From Spirochaetales bacterium (GTDB taxonomy: Bacteria > Spirochaetota > Spirochaetia > DAHUYW01), in the NCBI GenBank assembly GCA_027306915.1, contig DAHUYW010000056.1, positions 1 to 21,914 of the forward strand: 21,914 nucleotides of DNA, read 5' to 3'. Numbering within the stretch: the stretch's first letter is position 1; each line of letters begins with the position of its first letter. The position numbers and the translations under genes are program-made. Shown in pieces: positions 13,621 through 19,151 of the stretch. The notes beneath the pieces are model-generated. The model had not been told where the DNA came from. It made no database searches and saw nothing but the letters and a program-made list of their open reading frames with translations.

Positions 13621-14619
13621 TCAGGCTCGATTCGCCGACCCGAGCACTTCAAGATTCTTGTGCTTGTAAAGCTCTTTTAGGGCGTCGCGCGCCGGGCCGA
13701 GGTACTTGCGCGGATCGAACTCCGACGGCTTCTCGGCAAGGACCTTGCGGATGGCTCCAGTCATGGCGAGACGGCCGTCGGAATCGATGTTGATCTTGCA
13801 GACCGCGGAGGCCGCCGCCTTTCGAAGCTGCTCTTCGGGAATTCCGACTGCATCCTGCATCTTGCCGCCGTATTGGTTGATGATCTTCACCTGGTCGACG
13901 GGTACGGACGAGGAACCGTGGAGCACGATGGGGAAGCCGGGAAGACGCTTCTCAATCTCTTTGAGGATGTCGAATCGCAGCGGAGGCGGGATGAGGACGC
14001 CGTCCGGAGTCCGCGTGCACTGCTCCGGCGTGAACTTGTTGGCCCCGTGCGAGGTCCCGATCGAGATCGCGAGGGAGTCGACTCCGGTCTTGGTCACAAA
14101 ATCTACGACCTCCTCCGGGCGGGTGTAGTGCGATTTTTCCGCCGAGACCTCGTCCTCGATGCCGGCCAAGACGCCGAGCTCGCCTTCGACGGTGACGTAG
14201 TCGGGACGACCGTGGGCAAACTCGACGACCTTCTTCGTGAGCGCCACGTTCTCGTCGTAGGGCAGGTGTGATCCGTCGATCATGACCGAGGAAAATCCGC
14301 TTTCAATACAGTCCTTGCACAGCTCAAACGAGTCACCGTGGTCGAGGTGGAGCACGATGGGGATGGGATAGCCTAGCTCCTTGGCGTAGGCCACCGCCCC
14401 CTGCGCCATGTAGCGCAAGAGAGTCGCGTTAGCGTATTTACGGGCTCCCGACGAAACCTGGAGGATCACCGGTGACTTGGTCTCGACACACGCCTGGATG
14501 ATGGCCTGCAGCTGCTCCATGTTGTTGAAGTTGTAGGCTGGGATTGCGTATCCGCCTTTGACCGCCTTTTGAAACAACTCCTTCGTATTGACGAGTCCTA
14601 GCTCCCTGTAGCTGACCAT
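13621..14619 (-). CDS. fba: Class II fructose-bisphosphate aldolase
   Basis: A 332-aa zinc-dependent aldolase that cleaves fructose 1,6-bisphosphate to dihydroxyacetone phosphate and glyceraldehyde 3-phosphate in glycolysis. Key residues are visible: catalytic D93 and zinc ligand H94 in HLDHGDS, E145 in VEGELG, H191 in GTSHGANK and H234 in LHGSS, plus the NIDSD phosphate-binding segment. The start at 14619 is set by AAAGGAG and the normal N-terminus; a longer frame to 14676 is unlikely because it would overlap the promoter. It lies next to the flaA region, an arrangement I recall from Treponema pallidum. Confidence 0.96.
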   Translation of the reverse strand: MVSYRELGLVNTKELFQKAVKGGYAIPAYNFNNMEQLQAIIQACVETKSPVILQVSSGARKYANATLLRYMAQGAVAYAKELGYPIPIVLHLDHGDSFELCKDCIESGFSSVMIDGSHLPYDENVALTKKVVEFAHGRPDYVTVEGELGVLAGIEDEVSAEKSHYTRPEEVVDFVTKTGVDSLAISIGTSHGANKFTPEQCTRTPDGVLIPPPLRFDILKEIEKRLPGFPIVLHGSSSVPVDQVKIINQYGGKMQDAVGIPEEQLRKAAASAVCKINIDSDGRLAMTGAIRKVLAEKPSEFDPRKYLGPARDALKELYKHKNLEVLGSANRA

Positions 14620-14647
14620 TTCTTGTCTCCTTTGGTGGGCTTTCTCA

Positions 14648-14676
14648 ATGCTATGTGCCGCTCGGGAGGGTGTCAA
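14648..14676 (-). promoter_or_regulatory. Sigma-70 promoter for fba
   Basis: Minus strand: perfect -35 TTGACA (14671-14676), 17-nt spacer, -10 TAGCAT (14648-14653, 4 of 6). The predicted start near 14641 leaves a leader of about 22 nt carrying the AAAGGAG site. Confidence 0.65.
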
Positions 14677-14684
14677 GGGGCGGT

Positions 14685-14700
14685 GGTGCCTCGAGGCACC
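14685..14700. repeat. Perfect 16-bp palindrome upstream of fba
   Basis: GGTGCCTCGAGGCACC is a perfect palindrome located 8 bp upstream of the fba -35 box, in the G+C-rich spacer between divergent fba and lipoprotein promoters. It could be an operator; no regulator gene is nearby. The rest of the spacer (14701-14786) is G+C-rich with no feature I can name. Confidence 0.5.
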
Positions 14701-14786
14701 CGCGAGCTGACGGAGGCGGCCCGGCTGCGACCGCGGCCGCGAACCGCGTCGGCGGTCTGAAGTTGCCGCGGTGCATCCCGCAAAGC

Positions 14787-14816
14787 TTGACCGCGCCAGC
14801 CGCCGGATGGTAGCCT
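14787..14816 (+). promoter_or_regulatory. Promoter candidate for the lipoprotein gene
   Basis: TTGACC (14787-14792, 5 of 6), 18-nt spacer, TAGCCT (14811-14816, 3 of 6). The predicted start coincides with the ATG at 14823, which has no Shine-Dalgarno sequence, consistent with a leaderless mRNA. Confidence 0.4.
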
Positions 14817-14822
14817 TGGCCG

Positions 14823-15710
14823 ATGCGATACCCGCTGACGGCCATCCTCCTGCTTGCCATCGGCCTCCTCGGCGGCTGTTCCGCGAAGCCCTTCGTTCTG
14901 CTGACCGATCCGTATTGGGAGCTCTACCTCACACAGAGCGGAGCGCTCGCGAAGCTCGAGGCCGGCGCGACGGAAAGGGGCTACCACCTCACGACGCGAA
15001 GCATCGACGTGACCGGAAACGTTCCAACCCAGCTGCAACAGGCGATCCCGGCATCCCATGCCCGGTTTTTTCTCTTAAGCCCGCTTCTCTCGCAGTACGG
15101 CGACGAGACGGCGGAGGCCTTTCCGCGGGACCGGTTTGCCTATTTCTCGGAGGAGGGCCGAAACTCTCCCGCCAACGCAGTCCGGTTGGTCTCCGACCCG
15201 GGCAAGGGATTCCATGAGGCCGGGGCATGGGCTGCCAGCTACGTAAAGCGGGAATCCGACAGGCGAGGGACCGTCCTCTCGGTGTGCGCCGTGTTTGCCG
15301 ACGCGACGCCCGGCCGCGCAGAGGCCCGCAGGCAGTTTCTGGCCGGTTTTGCGACGGTCGAGGGGGGACCGCCGCTCCACGAGATCAGGGTGGGCCTACA
15401 GGCCGATAAGAATGCAGTCCGTGTCTTTCTCAACGATGCAAGGCTCAAGAGCCCCGGGCTCTATGTGTTAGCCTCGCCCGCGACCGATGGCTACAGCCTT
15501 GATCTCCTCAAGGACGACCGGACGCCGCTCGTCGTGGAGAACTGGGTGCCCGGTGCCCAGCACGGCGACAAGGTCGTGCTGTCGCTTGATGAGGAGATCA
15601 TCCCGGCGCTGGCGAAAATAGTTGAGACTCTGAGTAATCCTGCCGATACTCGGATAAGGATTCCGTGGCGGCCTATTGCCACGGGCGGTGGTGTGTCCGG
15701 ACGCGGGTAA
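14823..15710 (+). CDS. Predicted lipoprotein, periplasmic-binding-protein-like
   Basis: A 295-aa protein with a lipoprotein signal peptide: a hydrophobic stretch at 5-17 and a lipobox LLGGC placing the lipidated cysteine at residue 19. The mature part begins KPFVLLTDPYWELYL and alternates beta and alpha segments, with lines such as HARFFLLSPLLS, SPGLYVLASPATDG and VVENWVPGAQHGDKVVLSLDEEIIPAL. This recalls two-lobed substrate-binding lipoproteins of the BMP/PnrA or LacI-like type, but it is shorter and I cannot assign a ligand. No transport genes adjoin it. It precedes the flaA operon on the same strand with a separate promoter between them, so a link to flagella is unproven. Confidence 0.8.
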   Translation: MRYPLTAILLLAIGLLGGCSAKPFVLLTDPYWELYLTQSGALAKLEAGATERGYHLTTRSIDVTGNVPTQLQQAIPASHARFFLLSPLLSQYGDETAEAFPRDRFAYFSEEGRNSPANAVRLVSDPGKGFHEAGAWAASYVKRESDRRGTVLSVCAVFADATPGRAEARRQFLAGFATVEGGPPLHEIRVGLQADKNAVRVFLNDARLKSPGLYVLASPATDGYSLDLLKDDRTPLVVENWVPGAQHGDKVVLSLDEEIIPALAKIVETLSNPADTRIRIPWRPIATGGGVSGRG

Positions 15711-15724
15711 GAGGCAGGTCGAGT

Positions 15725-15753
15725 TTGACAACAGCGGGATCGCTGTCTACAAT
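15725..15753 (+). promoter_or_regulatory. Strong sigma-70 promoter of the flaA operon
   Basis: Perfect -35 TTGACA (15725-15730), 17-nt spacer, -10 TACAAT (15748-15753, 5 of 6). The predicted start near 15760 gives a leader of about 44 nt with an AAGGAG site. No sigma-28 motif was seen, so the sheath genes appear to be read by the housekeeping sigma factor. Confidence 0.75.
15731..15746. promoter_or_regulatory. Inverted repeat inside the flaA promoter spacer, possible operator
   Basis: ACAGCG and CGCTGT form a perfect 6-bp dyad around GGAT and fill nearly the whole spacer between -35 and -10. A protein bound here would either block RNA polymerase or, if MerR-like, reshape the promoter. The regulator is unknown. 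Confidence 0.5.
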
Positions 15754-15803
15754 CCTTCTCCGCCCGGTCTCCCGAGGGACGGACAACGAATAAGGAGTGT
15801 CGA

Positions 15804-16553
15804 ATGAAACGCGGGGGGGTTCTACTCGGGTGCCTACTGCTCCTTGCGCTGTCAGCTCCGACAGCGCTTTTTGCCGACCAGTCGACGATAGATCTTCGGT
15901 CAATCGTCCTCGAGAACTTCGAGCCAGGGCCCAATCACCACGAATGGACGGCCCAGGGGAACCAGTACATTACGCCGGGTTTTCCAAAGACGGTCTACGC
16001 AAACACGTGGCCCGAAGCTCTCAACGGGGCAAATCCGTCCAATGCCTCCCAACTGCAGGCATTCGGCGTGAACGCGAAGTTCGATCGGCAGGGATATAAT
16101 CGCGTCGATATCTTTCCCTATAAGAAGGACGCAAGCGGCAACATCGTCTCCGATCCCATTCAGATTCCCGGACGAGTGAAGACGCTCGATCTCTGGGTCT
16201 GGGGCTCAAACCACGACTACACCATGGATGTCGAGTTGCAGGACTATGAAGGGGTGGACTATGTGCTCTCGCTGGGTAGCCTCAACTACGCCGGCTGGAA
16301 GGATCTTATGGTTACCGTTCCCCCTTCGATCCCCCAGGAGGTCAACACAATCCCTCGCCTGCGCGGGCTCAAGCTTGTAAAGTTCATGATATGGACCTAT
16401 CCGCGGGCGAACGTGAGCAACTTCTACATCTACCTCGACCAGATCAAAGTGCTCACCGACATGTTCGAGACGCGAATCGACGGTGAGCGTCTTGGTAACC
16501 CCGCAGAAGTGGAGAAGATCTGGGGCAGCCCGCAGCAAGGGAGTAAGCCATGA
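15804..16553 (+). CDS. flaA: Flagellar filament outer-layer (sheath) protein FlaA
   Basis: A 249-aa FlaA-family protein, which coats the FlaB core of spirochaete periplasmic flagella. A Sec signal peptide is clear: basic MKRGG, a hydrophobic core, and likely cleavage after ALFA at residue 24. The mature part is beta-rich, with the family segments LDLWVWGSNHDYTMDVELQD, LNYAGWKDLMVTVPPS and FYIYLDQIKVLTDMF. The C-terminus ends with a charged tail (AEVEKIWGSPQQGSKP). The ATG follows AAGGAG at 7 nt. It overlaps the next flaA by 4 nt (ATGA), so the two sheath subunits are translationally coupled. Confidence 0.93.
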   Translation: MKRGGVLLGCLLLLALSAPTALFADQSTIDLRSIVLENFEPGPNHHEWTAQGNQYITPGFPKTVYANTWPEALNGANPSNASQLQAFGVNAKFDRQGYNRVDIFPYKKDASGNIVSDPIQIPGRVKTLDLWVWGSNHDYTMDVELQDYEGVDYVLSLGSLNYAGWKDLMVTVPPSIPQEVNTIPRLRGLKLVKFMIWTYPRANVSNFYIYLDQIKVLTDMFETRIDGERLGNPAEVEKIWGSPQQGSKP

Positions 16554-17293
16554 CGACACACATGAAGATGCTCGGAGCCCTCGCGGCGCTGTTGATCGCC
16601 GCGGCCTACGCCTACGGCCAGAATGTCCAGCCGCCGCCACCGAATCCGGTCCTGGTCGGCCAACCGGTTGCGGCCCAGGTCGGAGTCGACACTGCCCAGC
16701 AGGCGCTCAAAGAGGTCAGTGTGACGAAGTTTGAAGACCCCGGGCTGTGGACGGGGAGCATGCCGCTCGACGAGGGACTCATCATGCTGCGCGGGCTTCC
16801 CGGCCACCCTGCAAACGCCAAGCCCATCCCGGATGAGCAGAAGCTCGGGATAGCGGAGCCGGACAACACAGTGCTTGGCGCGAAGGTCACCTTCTTCAAG
16901 CGCGGATTCAATCGGTTCGCAATCATGGCTATTCACCCGCTGGCGGTAGAGGGGATTGTGAAGACCGTCTCGGTGTGGGTCGTCGGCCGGAACACCAATC
17001 ACGTCCTGAAGCTCGTCGTTGAGGATCAGGACGGGCATGTCGCCGACCTTTCCTTCGGTCCTCTCAATTTCATGGGGTGGAAGCAGCTCACCGTTGCGGT
17101 ACCGCCGACTCTCGTTCAGAACAACTATCGAGTCAGCTTTATCTCGGGGATCAACATCCTCGGGTTTGTGGTGGACTGCGATCCTCTCGAGGATTACGGA
17201 ACCTTCTACGTCTATTTTGACGACATGACCGCAGTGACGGATCTCTTCGGTCTGCAGCAAAAGAGCGCCGACGACATGTCGGACGCCTGGTAA
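16550..17293 (+). CDS. Flagellar filament outer-layer protein FlaA, second paralogue
   Basis: A 247-aa paralogue of the preceding FlaA. It has a signal peptide with probable cleavage after AYG (residue 23), then a Pro/Val-rich start (QNVQPPPPNPVLVGQP) and a beta-rich body. Shared family segments are VSVWVVGRNTNHVLKLVVED, LNFMGWKQLTVAVPP and FYVYFDDMTAVTDLF, aligned with the same regions of its neighbour. Sequence identity between the two is modest, so they are old paralogues with probably different positions in the sheath. A GGGAG site lies within the end of the upstream gene. A terminator follows at 17328. Confidence 0.92.
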   Translation: MTTHMKMLGALAALLIAAAYAYGQNVQPPPPNPVLVGQPVAAQVGVDTAQQALKEVSVTKFEDPGLWTGSMPLDEGLIMLRGLPGHPANAKPIPDEQKLGIAEPDNTVLGAKVTFFKRGFNRFAIMAIHPLAVEGIVKTVSVWVVGRNTNHVLKLVVEDQDGHVADLSFGPLNFMGWKQLTVAVPPTLVQNNYRVSFISGINILGFVVDCDPLEDYGTFYVYFDDMTAVTDLFGLQQKSADDMSDAW

Positions 17294-17327
17294 GCCTTCC
17301 CGGATCTCGCGTCCGATCGCCCGCACG

Positions 17328-17360
17328 AACGGCCCTCCCTTCCAGAGGGCCGTTTTCGTT
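17328..17360 (+). terminator. Intrinsic terminator of the flaA operon
   Basis: Perfect 10-bp stem AACGGCCCTC/GAGGGCCGTT with loop CCTTCCA, continuing as TTTTCGTTT. It lies 34 nt after the second flaA stop and just before convergent tatD. Confidence 0.88.
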
Positions 17361-17369
17361 TGCGGCCGG

Positions 17370-18182
17370 CTATGGGCCGATCCCGAAGAAACGAGAGAAG
17401 TTCGACCGGACTTGAGCGACCAGCTCTTCGACAGCCATCCTGCGCAGGTTTGCTACGAACGCATAGGTGTGGGCTACGAGGGCCGGTTGGCACGGCCGCC
17501 CGCGCTCCGGCACCGGGGCGAGGTAGGGGGAGTCGGTCTCCATGAGCAGCGACGCGGCAGGAAGGCGCCGGGCGGCCTCCTGCATCGCCTCCGAGCGCTT
17601 GTAGGTCACATTCCCGGCGAAGGAGATAAGAAACCCCAGGTCAACGAACCGAGCCGCCGTCGGATAGTCGGAAGAATAGCAGTGCATGATCCCGCCCTCG
17701 GGAGGACGATGGCCTTCGATAAGGCTCACCAGCTCCCGGTCGGACTCTCGGTTGTGGACGACGATCGGAAGACCTGCGCCGGCTGCAAGCTCAAGTTGGG
17801 CGACGAAGAGGTCGCGCTGCTCTTCGGGGGTGCCGTAGTCCCAGTGGCGATCGAGCCCGATTTCGCCAACTGCGACAACTCGCGGCGAGACGATCTGCGT
17901 TTCCAGAAGGCGAAGGCGATCGATCAATCCCGGCGAACCGGCATGAAAGGGCGAGAGTCCCGCGGTCAAAAAGACTCGTTCGAAGGGGCTGAGGAGCTCG
18001 AGCCGCTCCTCGAAGCCTTCGGTGTCAACCGCTACGTCGACGGCAGCCGCGAAGCCGCCTTGAAAGCAACGCTCAAGAGACTCGACGGGATCAAGCCCCT
18101 TCTCGCGCATCGAAAGGGCGTGAAAATGGCTGTCGATCATGCCGGAAAGGACCGGGTCGGAATCCGTTTGCTTGACCAACAT
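17370..18182 (-). CDS. tatD: TatD-family metal-dependent hydrolase (DNase)
   Basis: A 270-aa TIM-barrel hydrolase of the TatD family; characterised members are metal-dependent 3'-5' DNases or deoxyribonucleases. The metal ligands are in place: H19 and H21 in DSHFH, E107 in VGEIGLD, H143 in VVHNRES, H167 in MHCYSS and D217 in METDSPYLAP. The ATG at 18182 has no Shine-Dalgarno sequence but lies 2-3 nt from the predicted transcript start. An internal ATG at 18140 (giving MIDSHFHAL, the more usual family N-terminus, 256 aa) is an alternative. It is convergent with flaA and divergent from tRNA-Leu. Confidence 0.9.
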   Translation of the reverse strand: MLVKQTDSDPVLSGMIDSHFHALSMREKGLDPVESLERCFQGGFAAAVDVAVDTEGFEERLELLSPFERVFLTAGLSPFHAGSPGLIDRLRLLETQIVSPRVVAVGEIGLDRHWDYGTPEEQRDLFVAQLELAAGAGLPIVVHNRESDRELVSLIEGHRPPEGGIMHCYSSDYPTAARFVDLGFLISFAGNVTYKRSEAMQEAARRLPAASLLMETDSPYLAPVPERGRPCQPALVAHTYAFVANLRRMAVEELVAQVRSNFSRFFGIGP

Positions 18183-18200
18183 AGTGGGCGATTATAGTAT
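18172..18200 (+). promoter_or_regulatory. Promoter candidate for tRNA-Leu
   Basis: TTGACC (18172-18177, 5 of 6), 17-nt spacer, TAGTAT (18195-18200, 4 of 6); an alternative -10, TATAGT at 18193-18198, has a 15-nt spacer. The predicted start near 18207 is 19 nt before the tRNA. It overlaps the tatD promoter on the other strand and the first codons of tatD. Confidence 0.5.
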
Positions 18201-18219
18201 GAGTGCCGAGTATTGCCAT
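18191..18219 (-). promoter_or_regulatory. Promoter of tatD
   Basis: Minus strand: -35 ATGGCA (18214-18219, 4 of 6), 17-nt spacer, perfect -10 TATAAT (18191-18196). The predicted start near 18184 leaves only 2-3 nt before the ATG at 18182. Confidence 0.6.
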
Positions 18220-18225
18220 CAGGCT

Positions 18226-18311
18226 GCCGGAGTGGTGGAACTGGTAGACACAGGGGACTTAAAATCCCCCGGCCAATTGCGGCCGTGGCGGTTCGATCCC
18301 GCTCTCCGGCA
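18226..18311 (+). tRNA. tRNA-Leu (anticodon UAA)
   Basis: An 86-nt class II tRNA. The acceptor stem is GCCGGAG/CTCCGGC with discriminator A. The anticodon stem GGGGA/TCCCC encloses loop CTTAAAA, with anticodon TAA at 18260-18262, reading UUA. A long variable arm (GGCC/GGCC) and the T-arm GGTTCGATCCC confirm the leucine type. CCA is not encoded; the next bases are GGAGC. Confidence 0.96.
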
Positions 18312-18340
18312 GGAGCGATGATGGCTTGCGGGGGTTATCG

Positions 18341-18369
18341 TAGACAACCCGGCGACCCTGGTTTAGAAT
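18341..18369 (+). promoter_or_regulatory. Promoter of the DUF981-like gene
   Basis: -35 TAGACA (18341-18346, 5 of 6), 17-nt spacer, -10 TAGAAT (18364-18369, 5 of 6). The predicted start near 18376 gives a leader of about 70 nt that begins with the hairpin at 18378-18394. Confidence 0.65.
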
Positions 18370-18377
18370 TGAGCGTC

Positions 18378-18394
18378 GCCGGCTCGTGGCCGGC
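18378..18394 (+). promoter_or_regulatory. 5'-end hairpin in DUF981-like leader
   Basis: GCCGGC repeated around the loop TCGTG folds into a 6-bp G+C stem at the very 5' end of the predicted mRNA. Such a structure could protect the transcript from 5'-end-dependent decay; this is inference. Confidence 0.4.
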
Positions 18395-18447
18395 AAGACA
18401 CCCAAGCTTTCCGAAGAGAAAGCAAATCAGATACAGAAGGAGTGGGT

Positions 18448-19044
18448 ATGTTCATTGATTATGTGGCTCTGATGCTGGTGAACCTGGTCATAGCCCTGGT
18501 CCTGCTGGCGGTCTATGTTGCCTTTCTCATCGATTCGGATCCGAAGCGGATTGCGCCCGGCTTTCTGCTCACCGGCTTCATCGCGATCGTCACCGGGTTC
18601 GCGATGAACTTCGCATGGCCCCTTCCCGGAAGCGCCAACATTGTGTTCGGCGAGCCTTCGGTGCTCCTTGGAGGGATCTTCTTCTTTACCGGCATCGCGC
18701 TCATAAGGGAGTGGGATCTTCTTTCGCTGGGTATCGCCGCGGCCCTCTCCGGGATTGTAGCGATCATTCTCGGGATCCGGCTGCTCGGCAAGGTTCCGCC
18801 GACGCAGGAGCCAGCCCTTGCGGGTCTCGGCTTCATCTTCGCGGGCATCGGCGCCATCCTGATGCTTCCTACCTATTTCCTCAAGAAGAGCGTACCGCTT
18901 CGAGCCATCACCGCTATCGTCATTCTGATCGCCGCGGCGATCTGGGCGATCACCGGCTACGCCTCCTACTGGGCGCACCCTGAAGCCTTTGGAAAGTGGC
19001 TGCCTGAGACGCTGCGTCACGCGGCGGCGGCTGCAGGCAAGTAG
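18448..19044 (+). CDS. DUF981-like integral membrane protein
   Basis: A 198-aa membrane protein with about six transmembrane helices (roughly 5-27, 35-60, 72-90, 92-112, 125-145 and 150-170), small-residue-rich and with short loops. The N-terminus MFIDYVALMLVNLVIALVLL and the segment around NFAWPLPGSANIVFGEPSVL match my recollection of the DUF981 family, whose function is unknown. GAAGGAG precedes the ATG at 18448 by 5 nt, making it preferable to the GTG at 18442. It is a single-gene unit with its own promoter and terminator and shows no functional link to its neighbours. Confidence 0.82.
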   Translation: MFIDYVALMLVNLVIALVLLAVYVAFLIDSDPKRIAPGFLLTGFIAIVTGFAMNFAWPLPGSANIVFGEPSVLLGGIFFFTGIALIREWDLLSLGIAAALSGIVAIILGIRLLGKVPPTQEPALAGLGFIFAGIGAILMLPTYFLKKSVPLRAITAIVILIAAAIWAITGYASYWAHPEAFGKWLPETLRHAAAAAGK

Positions 19045-19084
19045 CGCGCGGCTTCAGCAGACCGTAGCTTAGAGAATGTGAAGT

Positions 19085-19113
19085 GGCCCGCCGTCTCGGC
19101 GGGCCTTCTTTTT
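19085..19113 (+). terminator. Intrinsic terminator of the DUF981-like gene
   Basis: Perfect 8-bp stem GGCCCGCC/GGCGGGCC with loop GTCTC, followed by TTCTTTTT. It lies 40 nt after the stop codon. Confidence 0.9.
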
Positions 19114-19151
19114 AAGAACGGGTCCGAGGGGGCGTCCGCTCCGTCGGGACG

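Noticed and set aside
18312..18340. A second tRNA following tRNA-Leu
   Set aside because: No cloverleaf can be formed in the short G-rich stretch before the next promoter.
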